A DNA stretch of 14,933 nucleotides, from assembly GCA_041917855.1 (NCBI GenBank), contig JAYRWT010000027.1:1-14933 (forward strand). The letters run 5' to 3'. Source of the DNA: CALBLZ01 sp041917855. GTDB lineage: Bacteria > Patescibacteriota > UBA1384 > CAILIB01. This document shows positions 1 through 6,688 of the stretch, in pieces. The position numbers and the translations under genes were made by a program. The notes beneath the pieces are model-generated. The model saw only the letters and a list, made by a program, of their open reading frames with translations. It was not told the origin of the DNA and searched no databases. Each line of letters begins with the position of its first letter. Within the stretch, counting starts at the first letter, position 1.

Positions 1-1
1 C

Positions 2-1501
2 TGGAACTATCCTCCAATTACTCTACTCAAGCAGCTTGATGATCGTCCCCAGGTTGGGAATATTCAAAAGCGTATGGAGCTGATTCAAAAGACACTCAAA
101 GACTTTGGTATTGATGTCACTATGACTGATGTTAGTGTGGGTCCAACCGTAAGTCAGTACCAGCTTAAGCCAGCTGATGGCGTAAAGCTGAACCAAATTA
201 CAGCCCGCCAAGATGATCTTTCTCTTGCTCTGGCGGCCGAGTCGCTGCGTGTTGAGGCGCCAATCCCAGGTAAAGCGCTGGTTGGTGTTGAAATTCCAAA
301 TGATAAAAAGGCCAAGGTTGGTCTGCGTGACATCCTAGAAGACAAAAAGCAAACCTTCCAAAGCCTAGGTTCTAAGCTAGCCATTGCACTTGGTCGTGAT
401 TCATCTGGTCATCCTGCCGTAGCAGACCTTGCAAAAATGCCACACGTTCTGATTGCTGGCTCAACCGGATCTGGTAAGTCGGTATGTATCAACACGCTCA
501 TTCTGAGCTTGCTGATGAATAACTCACCAGACGAGCTGCGCATGATCCTAGTTGACCCAAAACGTGTTGAGCTATCTCTGTACAACGGCTTGCCTCACCT
601 ACTTACGCCAGTTATTACTGAGCCGAAGGATACTGTAAAAGCTCTCAACTGGGCAGTGCGAGAAATGGAACGACGTTACAAGGTGTTGCAGAGTACAGGT
701 AAGCGCAATATTACCCAATACAATCAGTCGCCAGATATGACCGAAGGTCCAATGCCTTTCATTGTGATTATCGTTGATGAGTTGGCCGACCTGATGATGG
801 TGGCTGCCCGAGAGGTTGAAAGTAAGATTGTTCGTATTGCCCAAATGGCTCGTGCTGTTGGTATTCACTTAGTTGTTGCAACCCAGCGCCCTTCGGTAGA
901 TGTAATTACCGGCTTGATTAAGGCAAACATTCCTACCCGAATTGCCTTTGCGGTAACCAGCCAGGTTGATTCTCGTACGATCATTGATGGACAAGGCGCA
1001 GAAAAGCTCTTAGGGTATGGTGACATGCTCTACTTAAGCACAGAGCTTGGCAAGCCACGTCGCGTGCAAGGAGTTTTTTGTACGGAAGAAGAGATCAACT
1101 CGGTGGTTGCCTTCATCCGCCAGCAAGCACCTGATGACCGCTACGATCCAACCGTGCTCGAGGAGCAGACAGAGTCTCGTTTTGTTTCTGCAGGCGGCCT
1201 AGACGATGCAGAAGAAGCACTACTACGCGAAGCGTATGAATTAGTCAGTCGCCAGGGGAAGGCTTCTACCAGCATGCTGCAGACGCATATGCGCCTAGGC
1301 TATAACAAGGCTAAGCGCCTTATCACGGCCATGGAAGAGCGGGGGATGATTGGCCCTGAGCGTGGCGGTAAGATGCGCGAGGTCTATGCCAGCATGGATA
1401 TGAATAACGTGGGTTCAGAGCCAATGGATGCACCATACCAGGGATATCAGGATGAAGGGGGCACTTCTTCTGGCATTGCCCCGTATCCGGAAAATGAGTA
1501 A
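2..1501 (+). CDS. ftsK: FtsK/SpoIIIE-family DNA translocase (5' end outside window)
   Basis: This is a septum-associated ATPase motor that pumps chromosomal DNA during division. The reading frame is open from base 2, and the residues before the first ATG (position 74) already fit the FtsK beta-domain entry, so that ATG is not the real start; 499 residues are visible. Seen: the alpha/beta linker (residues about 25-110), Walker A GSTGSGKS (about 153-160), Walker B VIIVDELADL (about 255-264), the conserved ATQRPSVDVITG stretch, and a C-terminal winged-helix gamma domain (about 402-464) that in the family reads KOPS-like polar sequences. The N-terminal membrane part is not in the window. The tail after the gamma domain is short and Gly/Glu-rich. 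It ends with TAA 14 nt before the RodZ-like gene and probably shares its transcript. The family call is near certain. Confidence 0.96.
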   Translation, partial: WNYPPITLLKQLDDRPQVGNIQKRMELIQKTLKDFGIDVTMTDVSVGPTVSQYQLKPADGVKLNQITARQDDLSLALAAESLRVEAPIPGKALVGVEIPNDKKAKVGLRDILEDKKQTFQSLGSKLAIALGRDSSGHPAVADLAKMPHVLIAGSTGSGKSVCINTLILSLLMNNSPDELRMILVDPKRVELSLYNGLPHLLTPVITEPKDTVKALNWAVREMERRYKVLQSTGKRNITQYNQSPDMTEGPMPFIVIIVDELADLMMVAAREVESKIVRIAQMARAVGIHLVVATQRPSVDVITGLIKANIPTRIAFAVTSQVDSRTIIDGQGAEKLLGYGDMLYLSTELGKPRRVQGVFCTEEEINSVVAFIRQQAPDDRYDPTVLEEQTESRFVSAGGLDDAEEALLREAYELVSRQGKASTSMLQTHMRLGYNKAKRLITAMEERGMIGPERGGKMREVYASMDMNNVGSEPMDAPYQGYQDEGGTSSGIAPYPENE

Positions 1502-1515
1502 ACTAAACCATACAT

Positions 1516-2214
1516 ATGGCAGCTGGCTTCCGCACGCGTAAGGTTCATGTTGAACAGTCTCTGGGCGACAAGCTCAAGCGAGCTCGTGTTCGGCGTAAGC
1601 TAACCGTTGCCGAGGTAGAAGAGGCGACGCGTATTCGCGGTAAGTTTATTCTGGCACTAGAAAGCGATTCCTGGGATCAGATTCCTAGTGAGGTATATGG
1701 TCGCGGCTACCTAGAGGCCTACTGCGATTTTCTGCACCTCCCTACCGATCAGATGCTAAAGCAGTATGATCGCTCACGCGCTGCTTACAATCGTCATACC
1801 GCAGACCAGCCAATAGAGCTTGCGCCCGCAACACACGTGAGCTTTAGTCGCTTTCTCATTACACCTCGCCTCCTTATGGTGGTTGCAGCAACCGTTATTG
1901 GTCTTGGGTTTGCAGCTATGGTTGGCTACCAAATTAACACCTTTGCCTCTGCACCAATGCTCGAGATTGCTAGCGCTCAAGCCGCTGAAACAGGTGTAAC
2001 CCAGCTTGAGGTTGGTACTACCAGTTTTACGCTAAGTGGCCGTACATCACGTGGTGCAACAGTAGAAGTGAATGGTCAACCTGTTGCAGTGCTGCAGGAT
2101 GGAAGCTTTACCTCTGTGGTGCAGGTTCAGCGTGGAGTTAACGCTATTCAGGTACGCGCACTTAGTACAAACGGAAAAGAAAATATTCAAACTCTGGCCG
2201 TCACAGTTAAGTAA
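1516..2214 (+). CDS. RodZ-like HTH transmembrane protein
   Basis: 232 residues. Residues about 15-85 form a RodZ-type helix-turn-helix domain (LGDKLKRARVRRKLTVAEVE, then the GRGYLEAYCDFL stretch typical of the HTH_25 group). There follows a basic and polar linker, one membrane helix (about 118-140), and an outside domain (about 163-232) that looks like a small beta-sandwich of the glucodextranase-B / Ig-like kind. In RodZ the HTH binds MreB filaments inside the cell and the protein helps set cell shape; that role here is an inference from architecture. No MreB gene is in the window. No Shine-Dalgarno sequence precedes the ATG, which lies 14 nt after the ftsK stop, so translation may depend on coupling or on another start. 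It could be called simply an HTH domain-containing protein. Confidence 0.85.
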   Translation: MAAGFRTRKVHVEQSLGDKLKRARVRRKLTVAEVEEATRIRGKFILALESDSWDQIPSEVYGRGYLEAYCDFLHLPTDQMLKQYDRSRAAYNRHTADQPIELAPATHVSFSRFLITPRLLMVVAATVIGLGFAAMVGYQINTFASAPMLEIASAQAAETGVTQLEVGTTSFTLSGRTSRGATVEVNGQPVAVLQDGSFTSVVQVQRGVNAIQVRALSTNGKENIQTLAVTVK

Positions 2215-2234
2215 GTTTTCGGTCAGATTTTTCA

Positions 2235-2264
2235 TTGCCAAAGCCCGTTTTGCTTAGCTACACT
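2235..2264 (+). promoter_or_regulatory. Putative recA promoter
   Basis: TTGCCA (2235-2240), an 18-bp spacer and TACACT (2259-2264) make a reasonable sigma70-type promoter. The start would fall near 2271, giving a leader of about 33 nt that carries the recA ribosome binding site. Assigned by eye. Confidence 0.55.
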
Positions 2265-2271
2265 AGCTAAG
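2253..2271. promoter_or_regulatory. 19-bp perfect palindrome over the recA -10 box (putative operator)
   Basis: CTTAGCTA (2253-2260), CAC, TAGCTAAG (2264-2271) is a perfect 8-bp inverted repeat with a 3-nt centre. It covers the putative -10 hexamer and lies 33 bp before the recA ATG, where a repressor would block RNA polymerase. It resembles neither the E. coli LexA box (CTGT-N8-ACAG) nor the Gram-positive one (CGAAC...GTTCG). No regulator gene is in the window. It could also form a weak hairpin at the 5' end of the mRNA. Confidence 0.5.
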
Positions 2272-2304
2272 TAATCTTGAGTAGTAATTCAGTAAAGGAG
2301 TCCT

Positions 2305-3417
2305 ATGAGTGCACAAGAATCTGCAGGCCGTAAAGCCGCTCTCGAGATGGCAATTGCCTCTATCGAAAAGCAATTTGGTAAGGGTGCAATTATGACCATG
2401 GGCGGGGACTCTTCCCTTGGCTCAGTCGAGGTTATCCCAACCGGCATACTTTCAGTAGACATAGCACTTGGCGGTGGTATCCCACGCGGCCGCGTTATCG
2501 AGATTTATGGCCCAGAGTCATCAGGTAAGACTACCCTAGCAACCTACATGATTGGCCAGGTCCAAAAGCGTGGCGGCCTAGCTGCATTTATCGATGCTGA
2601 GCACGCCTTTGACCCTGACTACGCCAAGGTGCTTGGTGTAGAACTGCCAGACCTCCTAGTTTCCCAGCCCGATACAGGTGAACAGGCCCTAGAGATTGCC
2701 GAGACCCTCGTTCGCTCCAATGCCGTAGACATCGTAGTAATTGACTCTGTGGCTGCTCTTGTACCGCGCGCAGAAATTGAGGGTGAGATGGGCGACGCCA
2801 TGGTTGGTGTGCAAGCACGTCTGATGTCCCAGGCGTTACGCAAACTAACCGGTGTAATCTCTAAGTCCAAGACCACCGTTATCTTCATTAACCAAATTCG
2901 CATGAAGATTGGCGTTATGTTCGGTAATCCAGAGACAACAACTGGTGGTAACGCACTCAAGTTCTACTCTTCTCTCCGTATTGAAATTCGTCGTAAAGAG
3001 CAACTTAAGGATGGCGATACCGTCAGCGGCATTACCACCGGCATTAAAGTTGTTAAGAACAAGATTGCTCCTCCGTTCCGTACCGATACCTTCGACCTTA
3101 TTTACGGTGAGGGAATTTCTCGGGAGGGTGATTTGCTCGACACTGGGGTGAACTTTGAGGTTATTCGCAAGTCAGGAGCCTGGTACTACTGGGGTGATGA
3201 TAAACTTGGGCAGGGTAAAGAAGGGGCTCGTGAGTACCTAAAGGCCAACCCACAGATCTTTGCCAAAATTGACACAGAAGTAAGGGCCAAAGCCGGCCTA
3301 AAAGCTGCGCCAACCGCTGATAACACGACTACGCAAAAGCCGGCTAAAGCTGATAAGGCGAGTAAAAAAGAAGAGTCTGAACCTGCAATAGAAGCCGAAG
3401 AAACGCCGGTAGCCTAG
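2305..3417 (+). CDS. recA: RecA recombinase
   Basis: 370 residues, normal for RecA. It polymerises on single-stranded DNA, drives strand exchange, and in many bacteria triggers the SOS response. Seen: the N-terminal polymerisation helix, the start of the core at FGKGAIMTMG, Walker A GPESSGKT (69-76), the AFIDAEHAFDP stretch with the catalytic Glu, Walker B VVIDSVAAL, the L1 loop region (about 157-165), QIRMKIGVMFGNPETTTGGNAL with the L2 DNA-binding loop, and the C-terminal domain ending in a Lys-rich then acidic tail. A clear ribosome site AAGGAG (2295-2300) lies 4 nt before the ATG, which fixes the start. It has its own promoter and palindrome and is followed after 1 nt by recX, so the two are co-expressed. 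All key residues look intact. Confidence 0.99.
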   Translation: MSAQESAGRKAALEMAIASIEKQFGKGAIMTMGGDSSLGSVEVIPTGILSVDIALGGGIPRGRVIEIYGPESSGKTTLATYMIGQVQKRGGLAAFIDAEHAFDPDYAKVLGVELPDLLVSQPDTGEQALEIAETLVRSNAVDIVVIDSVAALVPRAEIEGEMGDAMVGVQARLMSQALRKLTGVISKSKTTVIFINQIRMKIGVMFGNPETTTGGNALKFYSSLRIEIRRKEQLKDGDTVSGITTGIKVVKNKIAPPFRTDTFDLIYGEGISREGDLLDTGVNFEVIRKSGAWYYWGDDKLGQGKEGAREYLKANPQIFAKIDTEVRAKAGLKAAPTADNTTTQKPAKADKASKKEESEPAIEAEETPVA

Positions 3418-3418
3418 C

Positions 3419-3889
3419 ATGGCTCTAAGCGCACTTGCGTACGCGGCTAAGCTGATTCGGTCACGACTACGTAGCGCCTGGGAAATTGACCAAGCGCTAC
3501 TTCGTCGTGGTGTTGAAGTGCCTGAGCGCTTGCGCACCCTTACTGAGCTAACTGAAATGGGGCTGCTTGACGATAGGCGCTTTGCTAAGGCTTGGGTGAC
3601 TACGCGTGATAGGCTTTCGCCAAGAGGTGAGCTCCTACTTAGGCGCGAGCTGGTCCAGAAAGGCATTGCAGAGCCATATATTGCTGAAGCGCTAACAACG
3701 CGGACTAACCCTACCGATGAACCCATGCCAGCAAAGGAGCTTGATGAAACACATGCCCGTGAACTAGCTGAGCGTAAACGGCGACAGTACGCACACCTGC
3801 CAAAAGAGGTGCAGCAGCGTCGTCTGGCGGGCTTTCTGGAACGACGAGGCTTTTCTCCTGAGATAGTCAGACGTATACTATTCTCATGA
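3419..3889 (+). CDS. recX: RecX regulatory protein
   Basis: 156 residues. RecX binds in the groove of RecA filaments and limits their growth or activity. Seen: the tandem three-helix repeats of the family, with the signature ELTEMGLLDDRRFAKAWV in the middle and SPRGELLLRRELVQKGI after it, then a third repeat with ERKRRQYAHLPKEVQQRRL and a final LERRGFSPEIVRRIL. The ATG is 1 nt past the recA TAG, the usual recA-recX arrangement, and there is no ribosome site of its own beyond what lies in the recA end, so translation is probably coupled. The stop TGA overlaps the start of the next gene (ATGA). The product is rich in Arg and Leu, as is normal for RecX. Confidence 0.93.
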   Translation: MALSALAYAAKLIRSRLRSAWEIDQALLRRGVEVPERLRTLTELTEMGLLDDRRFAKAWVTTRDRLSPRGELLLRRELVQKGIAEPYIAEALTTRTNPTDEPMPAKELDETHARELAERKRRQYAHLPKEVQQRRLAGFLERRGFSPEIVRRILFS

Positions 3890-6132
3890 CCGCTCGTGCC
3901 GAATGGGTAGCCCGAACTGAGCCACGTGACATAGCGCACTGGGGCTCTTTGCCAGTTATGCTCGGTTCCATTACCCGGGCCGGCGTTCCAATTGCTCCGA
4001 GTTTTGTTATCTCCGCTGCAGCTGTGCAGGAAATGCTGCTCGAACCAAAAGTAAAGAGTGCCGCGGAAAAGATTGCGAATGAGCACGATTACAAGAGTCC
4101 ACAGCACTTTGCTGGGGTAGCGAAAGATCTACAGAAATTAATCGGTAGCCTGAACTTTTCGAGTACTCTGGCAAAAGAGGTTCAATTCTTACTCACGGGT
4201 ATGCATGAGGTGACCATGCTGGATGCAAAAAAGGGGATGCGCTTACTCGCGCGTTACTGCACCGTAACCGGAACTGAAATAGTCCCTAGTCACACTGCTT
4301 CAGTTAGTAATCTACGTGATCTGGAAAAGCTGGTACGTGAGCTGCTCCTACCGCTTTTTGAGCTTAAAGCTTTACACCACCGAATTACCGAGCGCCATGC
4401 TCTACTACCTGAGCCTGGCTCAATTCTGATTGAGTTTGCTGAACCAGCCCATGCTAGCGGCAGTGCGCAGTGTTTTGACCCTATCGAGCTCGACGGGAAT
4501 ACAATCTACATTGCTGCACATTTCCACGAATCAGCTGCCCATGGTCACGATGAGCATCAGGATATTTACCGCTTTGACCGTGCCACGCTATTACCGCTCA
4601 CAGCTACCCAGGGGAGCCATCGCTGGCGTCAAACCCACGAGGGTACTCACCATCCAGCGGCTCGCACTACAGCGCACCACAGCGATGTTCTGAGCGATAG
4701 TGAGCGACTTACCCTAGCCCGATTGACCAGCCAAGCGCAGCAAGCTTTAGAGCAACCAACCTCCTTTACCTGGGCACTAGCGCATCGGCAGTTCTTTATT
4801 ACCGGTGCTTCTGTGATGAGTGAAGAGCAAAGCACTAGCGCAGCACCCAAAAACGCACAGGTACCTCTCGCTATTGGACTCACCGCTAATCTTGGGCTGG
4901 TTACAGGTAGGGCAGTTGTGCTGAATGGCAAGCATGATTGGTCACAGCTTCGACGTGGAGACGTTGCCGTGCTTCGTCACCTTGGTGTGGCAGATAAAAA
5001 GCACCTCTACGATGTTGCTGGTATTGTTGTTGCAACTGGTCAGCGTGTTGGTCCAGAGTCCAGCATTGCCCAGCAGCTCGGTGTGCCTGCTGTTGTGGGC
5101 GCACATGCTGCTACGAGCATGATTACTACTGGTCAGCTGGTCACTCTCGATGCTACACATGGCACTGTCTATGCAGGTACCGTACAGGCGCCTCAGCCGT
5201 TCATACCACAAGCACCTGTAACAGGAACACAGGTTTCCCTGTTGCTCTCTGATCCACTTAGCGTTAGCCGTGAACTCCTGACCGAGGTTGATGGTGTTGC
5301 ACTTATCCGCGGAGAATTTTTACTTGAGCTAGCCGGCACACATCCTGATGACTTGGTTAAAAAAGGTAGATTGCCTGAGTATGAAGCTATTTTGAGCGAT
5401 GTAGTTGGGCGCATCGCAGAACTGGCTTTTCCCAAGTCAGTGGTATATCAATTCCACGATATACATGGCTCTGGAGTACTCCATGTGCTACGGGCGCCAG
5501 ATCGTCACGAACCAAACCCTCGTTTAGGTATGCGCGGTACACGTCGCCTACTACATGAATCAGACCTTTTTGTTGCAGAGCTGCGAGTATTGGCCTCTTT
5601 ACGCGCACGCGGGCTGACTAACCTAGAGGCAATGCTCCCTATGGTTCGTTCGGTTACCGAATATGACGAAGCCTGGCGCGCAATCGAAACCTACTGGCCT
5701 AGGCATGAGACCATGCCACCGCTCTGGGTGCGCTGTGAGACTCCTGCGCTCGCCATTGTTGCCGAGGATTTAGCAGCCCGACAGCCGCATGGTGTTTGCT
5801 TTGACGTGCCAGCTCTTGCCCAACTAATTACAGGCACCGACGCGGATAACTACCAAATTTCACATTTGCTTGATCAAGCAGACCAAGCGGTGCTGGATGC
5901 CCTCTCCTACGCAATTGGCACTCTGAATGCCGCAGCTATACACACCAGTATTTTGGCCGAGGGTGAAGATCTCCGACCAGAGGTTATTGCCACTGCCGTT
6001 CGCTCAGGTGTCTCAGAAGTAGCGGTGCACCGTAGCGATATAGCGCCAGTCCGCCGCATGATTGCTAGCATCGAGCAACTACTTGTTGTGGAGCATGCAC
6101 GTAGCGCTAGTGTGCCTTCTGATTCTCACTAA
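3886..6132 (+). CDS. PEP synthase-like protein lacking catalytic residues
   Basis: 748 residues in the domain order of phosphoenolpyruvate synthase. The N-terminal part (1-310) starts like the ATP-binding domain (LPVMLGSITRAGVPIAPSFV) and ends with a remnant of its last strands (FTWALAHRQFFITGA). A swivelling phosphohistidine domain (about 333-432) and a C-terminal PEP/pyruvate TIM barrel (about 448-735; VALIRGEFLL, NPRLGMRGTRRLL) follow. Where active enzymes read GGMTSHAAIVAREL this protein reads GQRVGPESSIAQQL (385-398), so the phosphorylated His is Pro390. The barrel Cys of the GICGQ motif is also absent near 684-694, and the Arg-Ser-Ser ATP motif is not visible. Making PEP from pyruvate is therefore unlikely; a binding or regulatory role is possible. 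It overlaps recX by ATGA, so it sits in the recA transcript. Its end overlaps the end of the converging membrane gene by 26 bp. Confidence 0.8.
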   Translation: MTARAEWVARTEPRDIAHWGSLPVMLGSITRAGVPIAPSFVISAAAVQEMLLEPKVKSAAEKIANEHDYKSPQHFAGVAKDLQKLIGSLNFSSTLAKEVQFLLTGMHEVTMLDAKKGMRLLARYCTVTGTEIVPSHTASVSNLRDLEKLVRELLLPLFELKALHHRITERHALLPEPGSILIEFAEPAHASGSAQCFDPIELDGNTIYIAAHFHESAAHGHDEHQDIYRFDRATLLPLTATQGSHRWRQTHEGTHHPAARTTAHHSDVLSDSERLTLARLTSQAQQALEQPTSFTWALAHRQFFITGASVMSEEQSTSAAPKNAQVPLAIGLTANLGLVTGRAVVLNGKHDWSQLRRGDVAVLRHLGVADKKHLYDVAGIVVATGQRVGPESSIAQQLGVPAVVGAHAATSMITTGQLVTLDATHGTVYAGTVQAPQPFIPQAPVTGTQVSLLLSDPLSVSRELLTEVDGVALIRGEFLLELAGTHPDDLVKKGRLPEYEAILSDVVGRIAELAFPKSVVYQFHDIHGSGVLHVLRAPDRHEPNPRLGMRGTRRLLHESDLFVAELRVLASLRARGLTNLEAMLPMVRSVTEYDEAWRAIETYWPRHETMPPLWVRCETPALAIVAEDLAARQPHGVCFDVPALAQLITGTDADNYQISHLLDQADQAVLDALSYAIGTLNAAAIHTSILAEGEDLRPEVIATAVRSGVSEVAVHRSDIAPVRRMIASIEQLLVVEHARSASVPSDSH

Positions 6133-6688
6133 TTTCTGTTGAAACCTGGTGCCAGCCCAGGGTTACGAGCAGGCCTACTACTAAAAATAAAATCTGAATA
6201 GGTTGGCTTAGGTCATTTATTGCCAGGTATCCGTAGCTTTTTGTTACAAACTGCAGACACAGAGAGACTGCACTAAAGCAGCCCCCCCAGAATAGCGCAG
6301 CGCGTGACATTTTTGTTGTAAGCAGCAGGTACATTGCTTGACCAGCATAGAGTAGCACCCAGCCAATTTGCCCCATGTCATTCCAAGAAAATACCGTAAC
6401 AAAACTATGGGTAACATAGTACAGAGGCGCAAGTACTCCGTAGGTTGCAGTTGGTAGCAGCGCTGCCTGTAGGAATAGGGGGATAGTCCGCCTATGCAGC
6501 TTATGCATCCAGATTAGTGCAAGCAGAAACGGGTAGATTGGACAGATAACAATAAAGGGTATCAGTGCAGCCGGCACAGCTTGGATAGCTTGCCAATCTA
6601 CCGTTAGCGCCACCAGAGACATGGTTACGTTGAGCACAACCAACACTTGTAATCCACTTATCTGCAGTGTTAGCTGTGGCTTAGGCAT
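6107..6688 (-). CDS. Six-helix membrane protein of unknown function
   Basis: 193 residues from the ATG at 6688. I chose this start because it overlaps the end of the Clp-like gene as ATGCCTAA, a typical coupling arrangement; an upstream in-frame start at 6763 would lie deep inside that gene. About six hydrophobic segments are visible (for example LQVLVVLNVTMSLVALTV, ALIPFIVICPIYPFLLALIW, IQILFLVVGLLVTLGW) with short polar links and almost no soluble domain. I do not recognise the family. Its place at the end of the Clp operon suggests it works with, or is a client or partner of, the membrane-bound AAA+ protein; that is inference only. Its last codons overlap the last 26 bp of the PEP synthase-like gene on the other strand. 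Confidence 0.75.
   Translation of the reverse strand: MPKPQLTLQISGLQVLVVLNVTMSLVALTVDWQAIQAVPAALIPFIVICPIYPFLLALIWMHKLHRRTIPLFLQAALLPTATYGVLAPLYYVTHSFVTVFSWNDMGQIGWVLLYAGQAMYLLLTTKMSRAALFWGGCFSAVSLCLQFVTKSYGYLAINDLSQPIQILFLVVGLLVTLGWHQVSTEISENQKAH

Noticed and set aside
2253..2271. Palindrome read as an intrinsic terminator after the RodZ-like gene
   Set aside because: No T-tract follows it, the stem is A/T-rich and weak, and it coincides with a plausible recA -10 box.
3298..4107. Long open frame (269 codons) on the minus strand across recA-recX
   Set aside because: It is antisense to well-supported genes, its composition is Arg/Ser-rich as expected for a shadow frame, and it has no family features.
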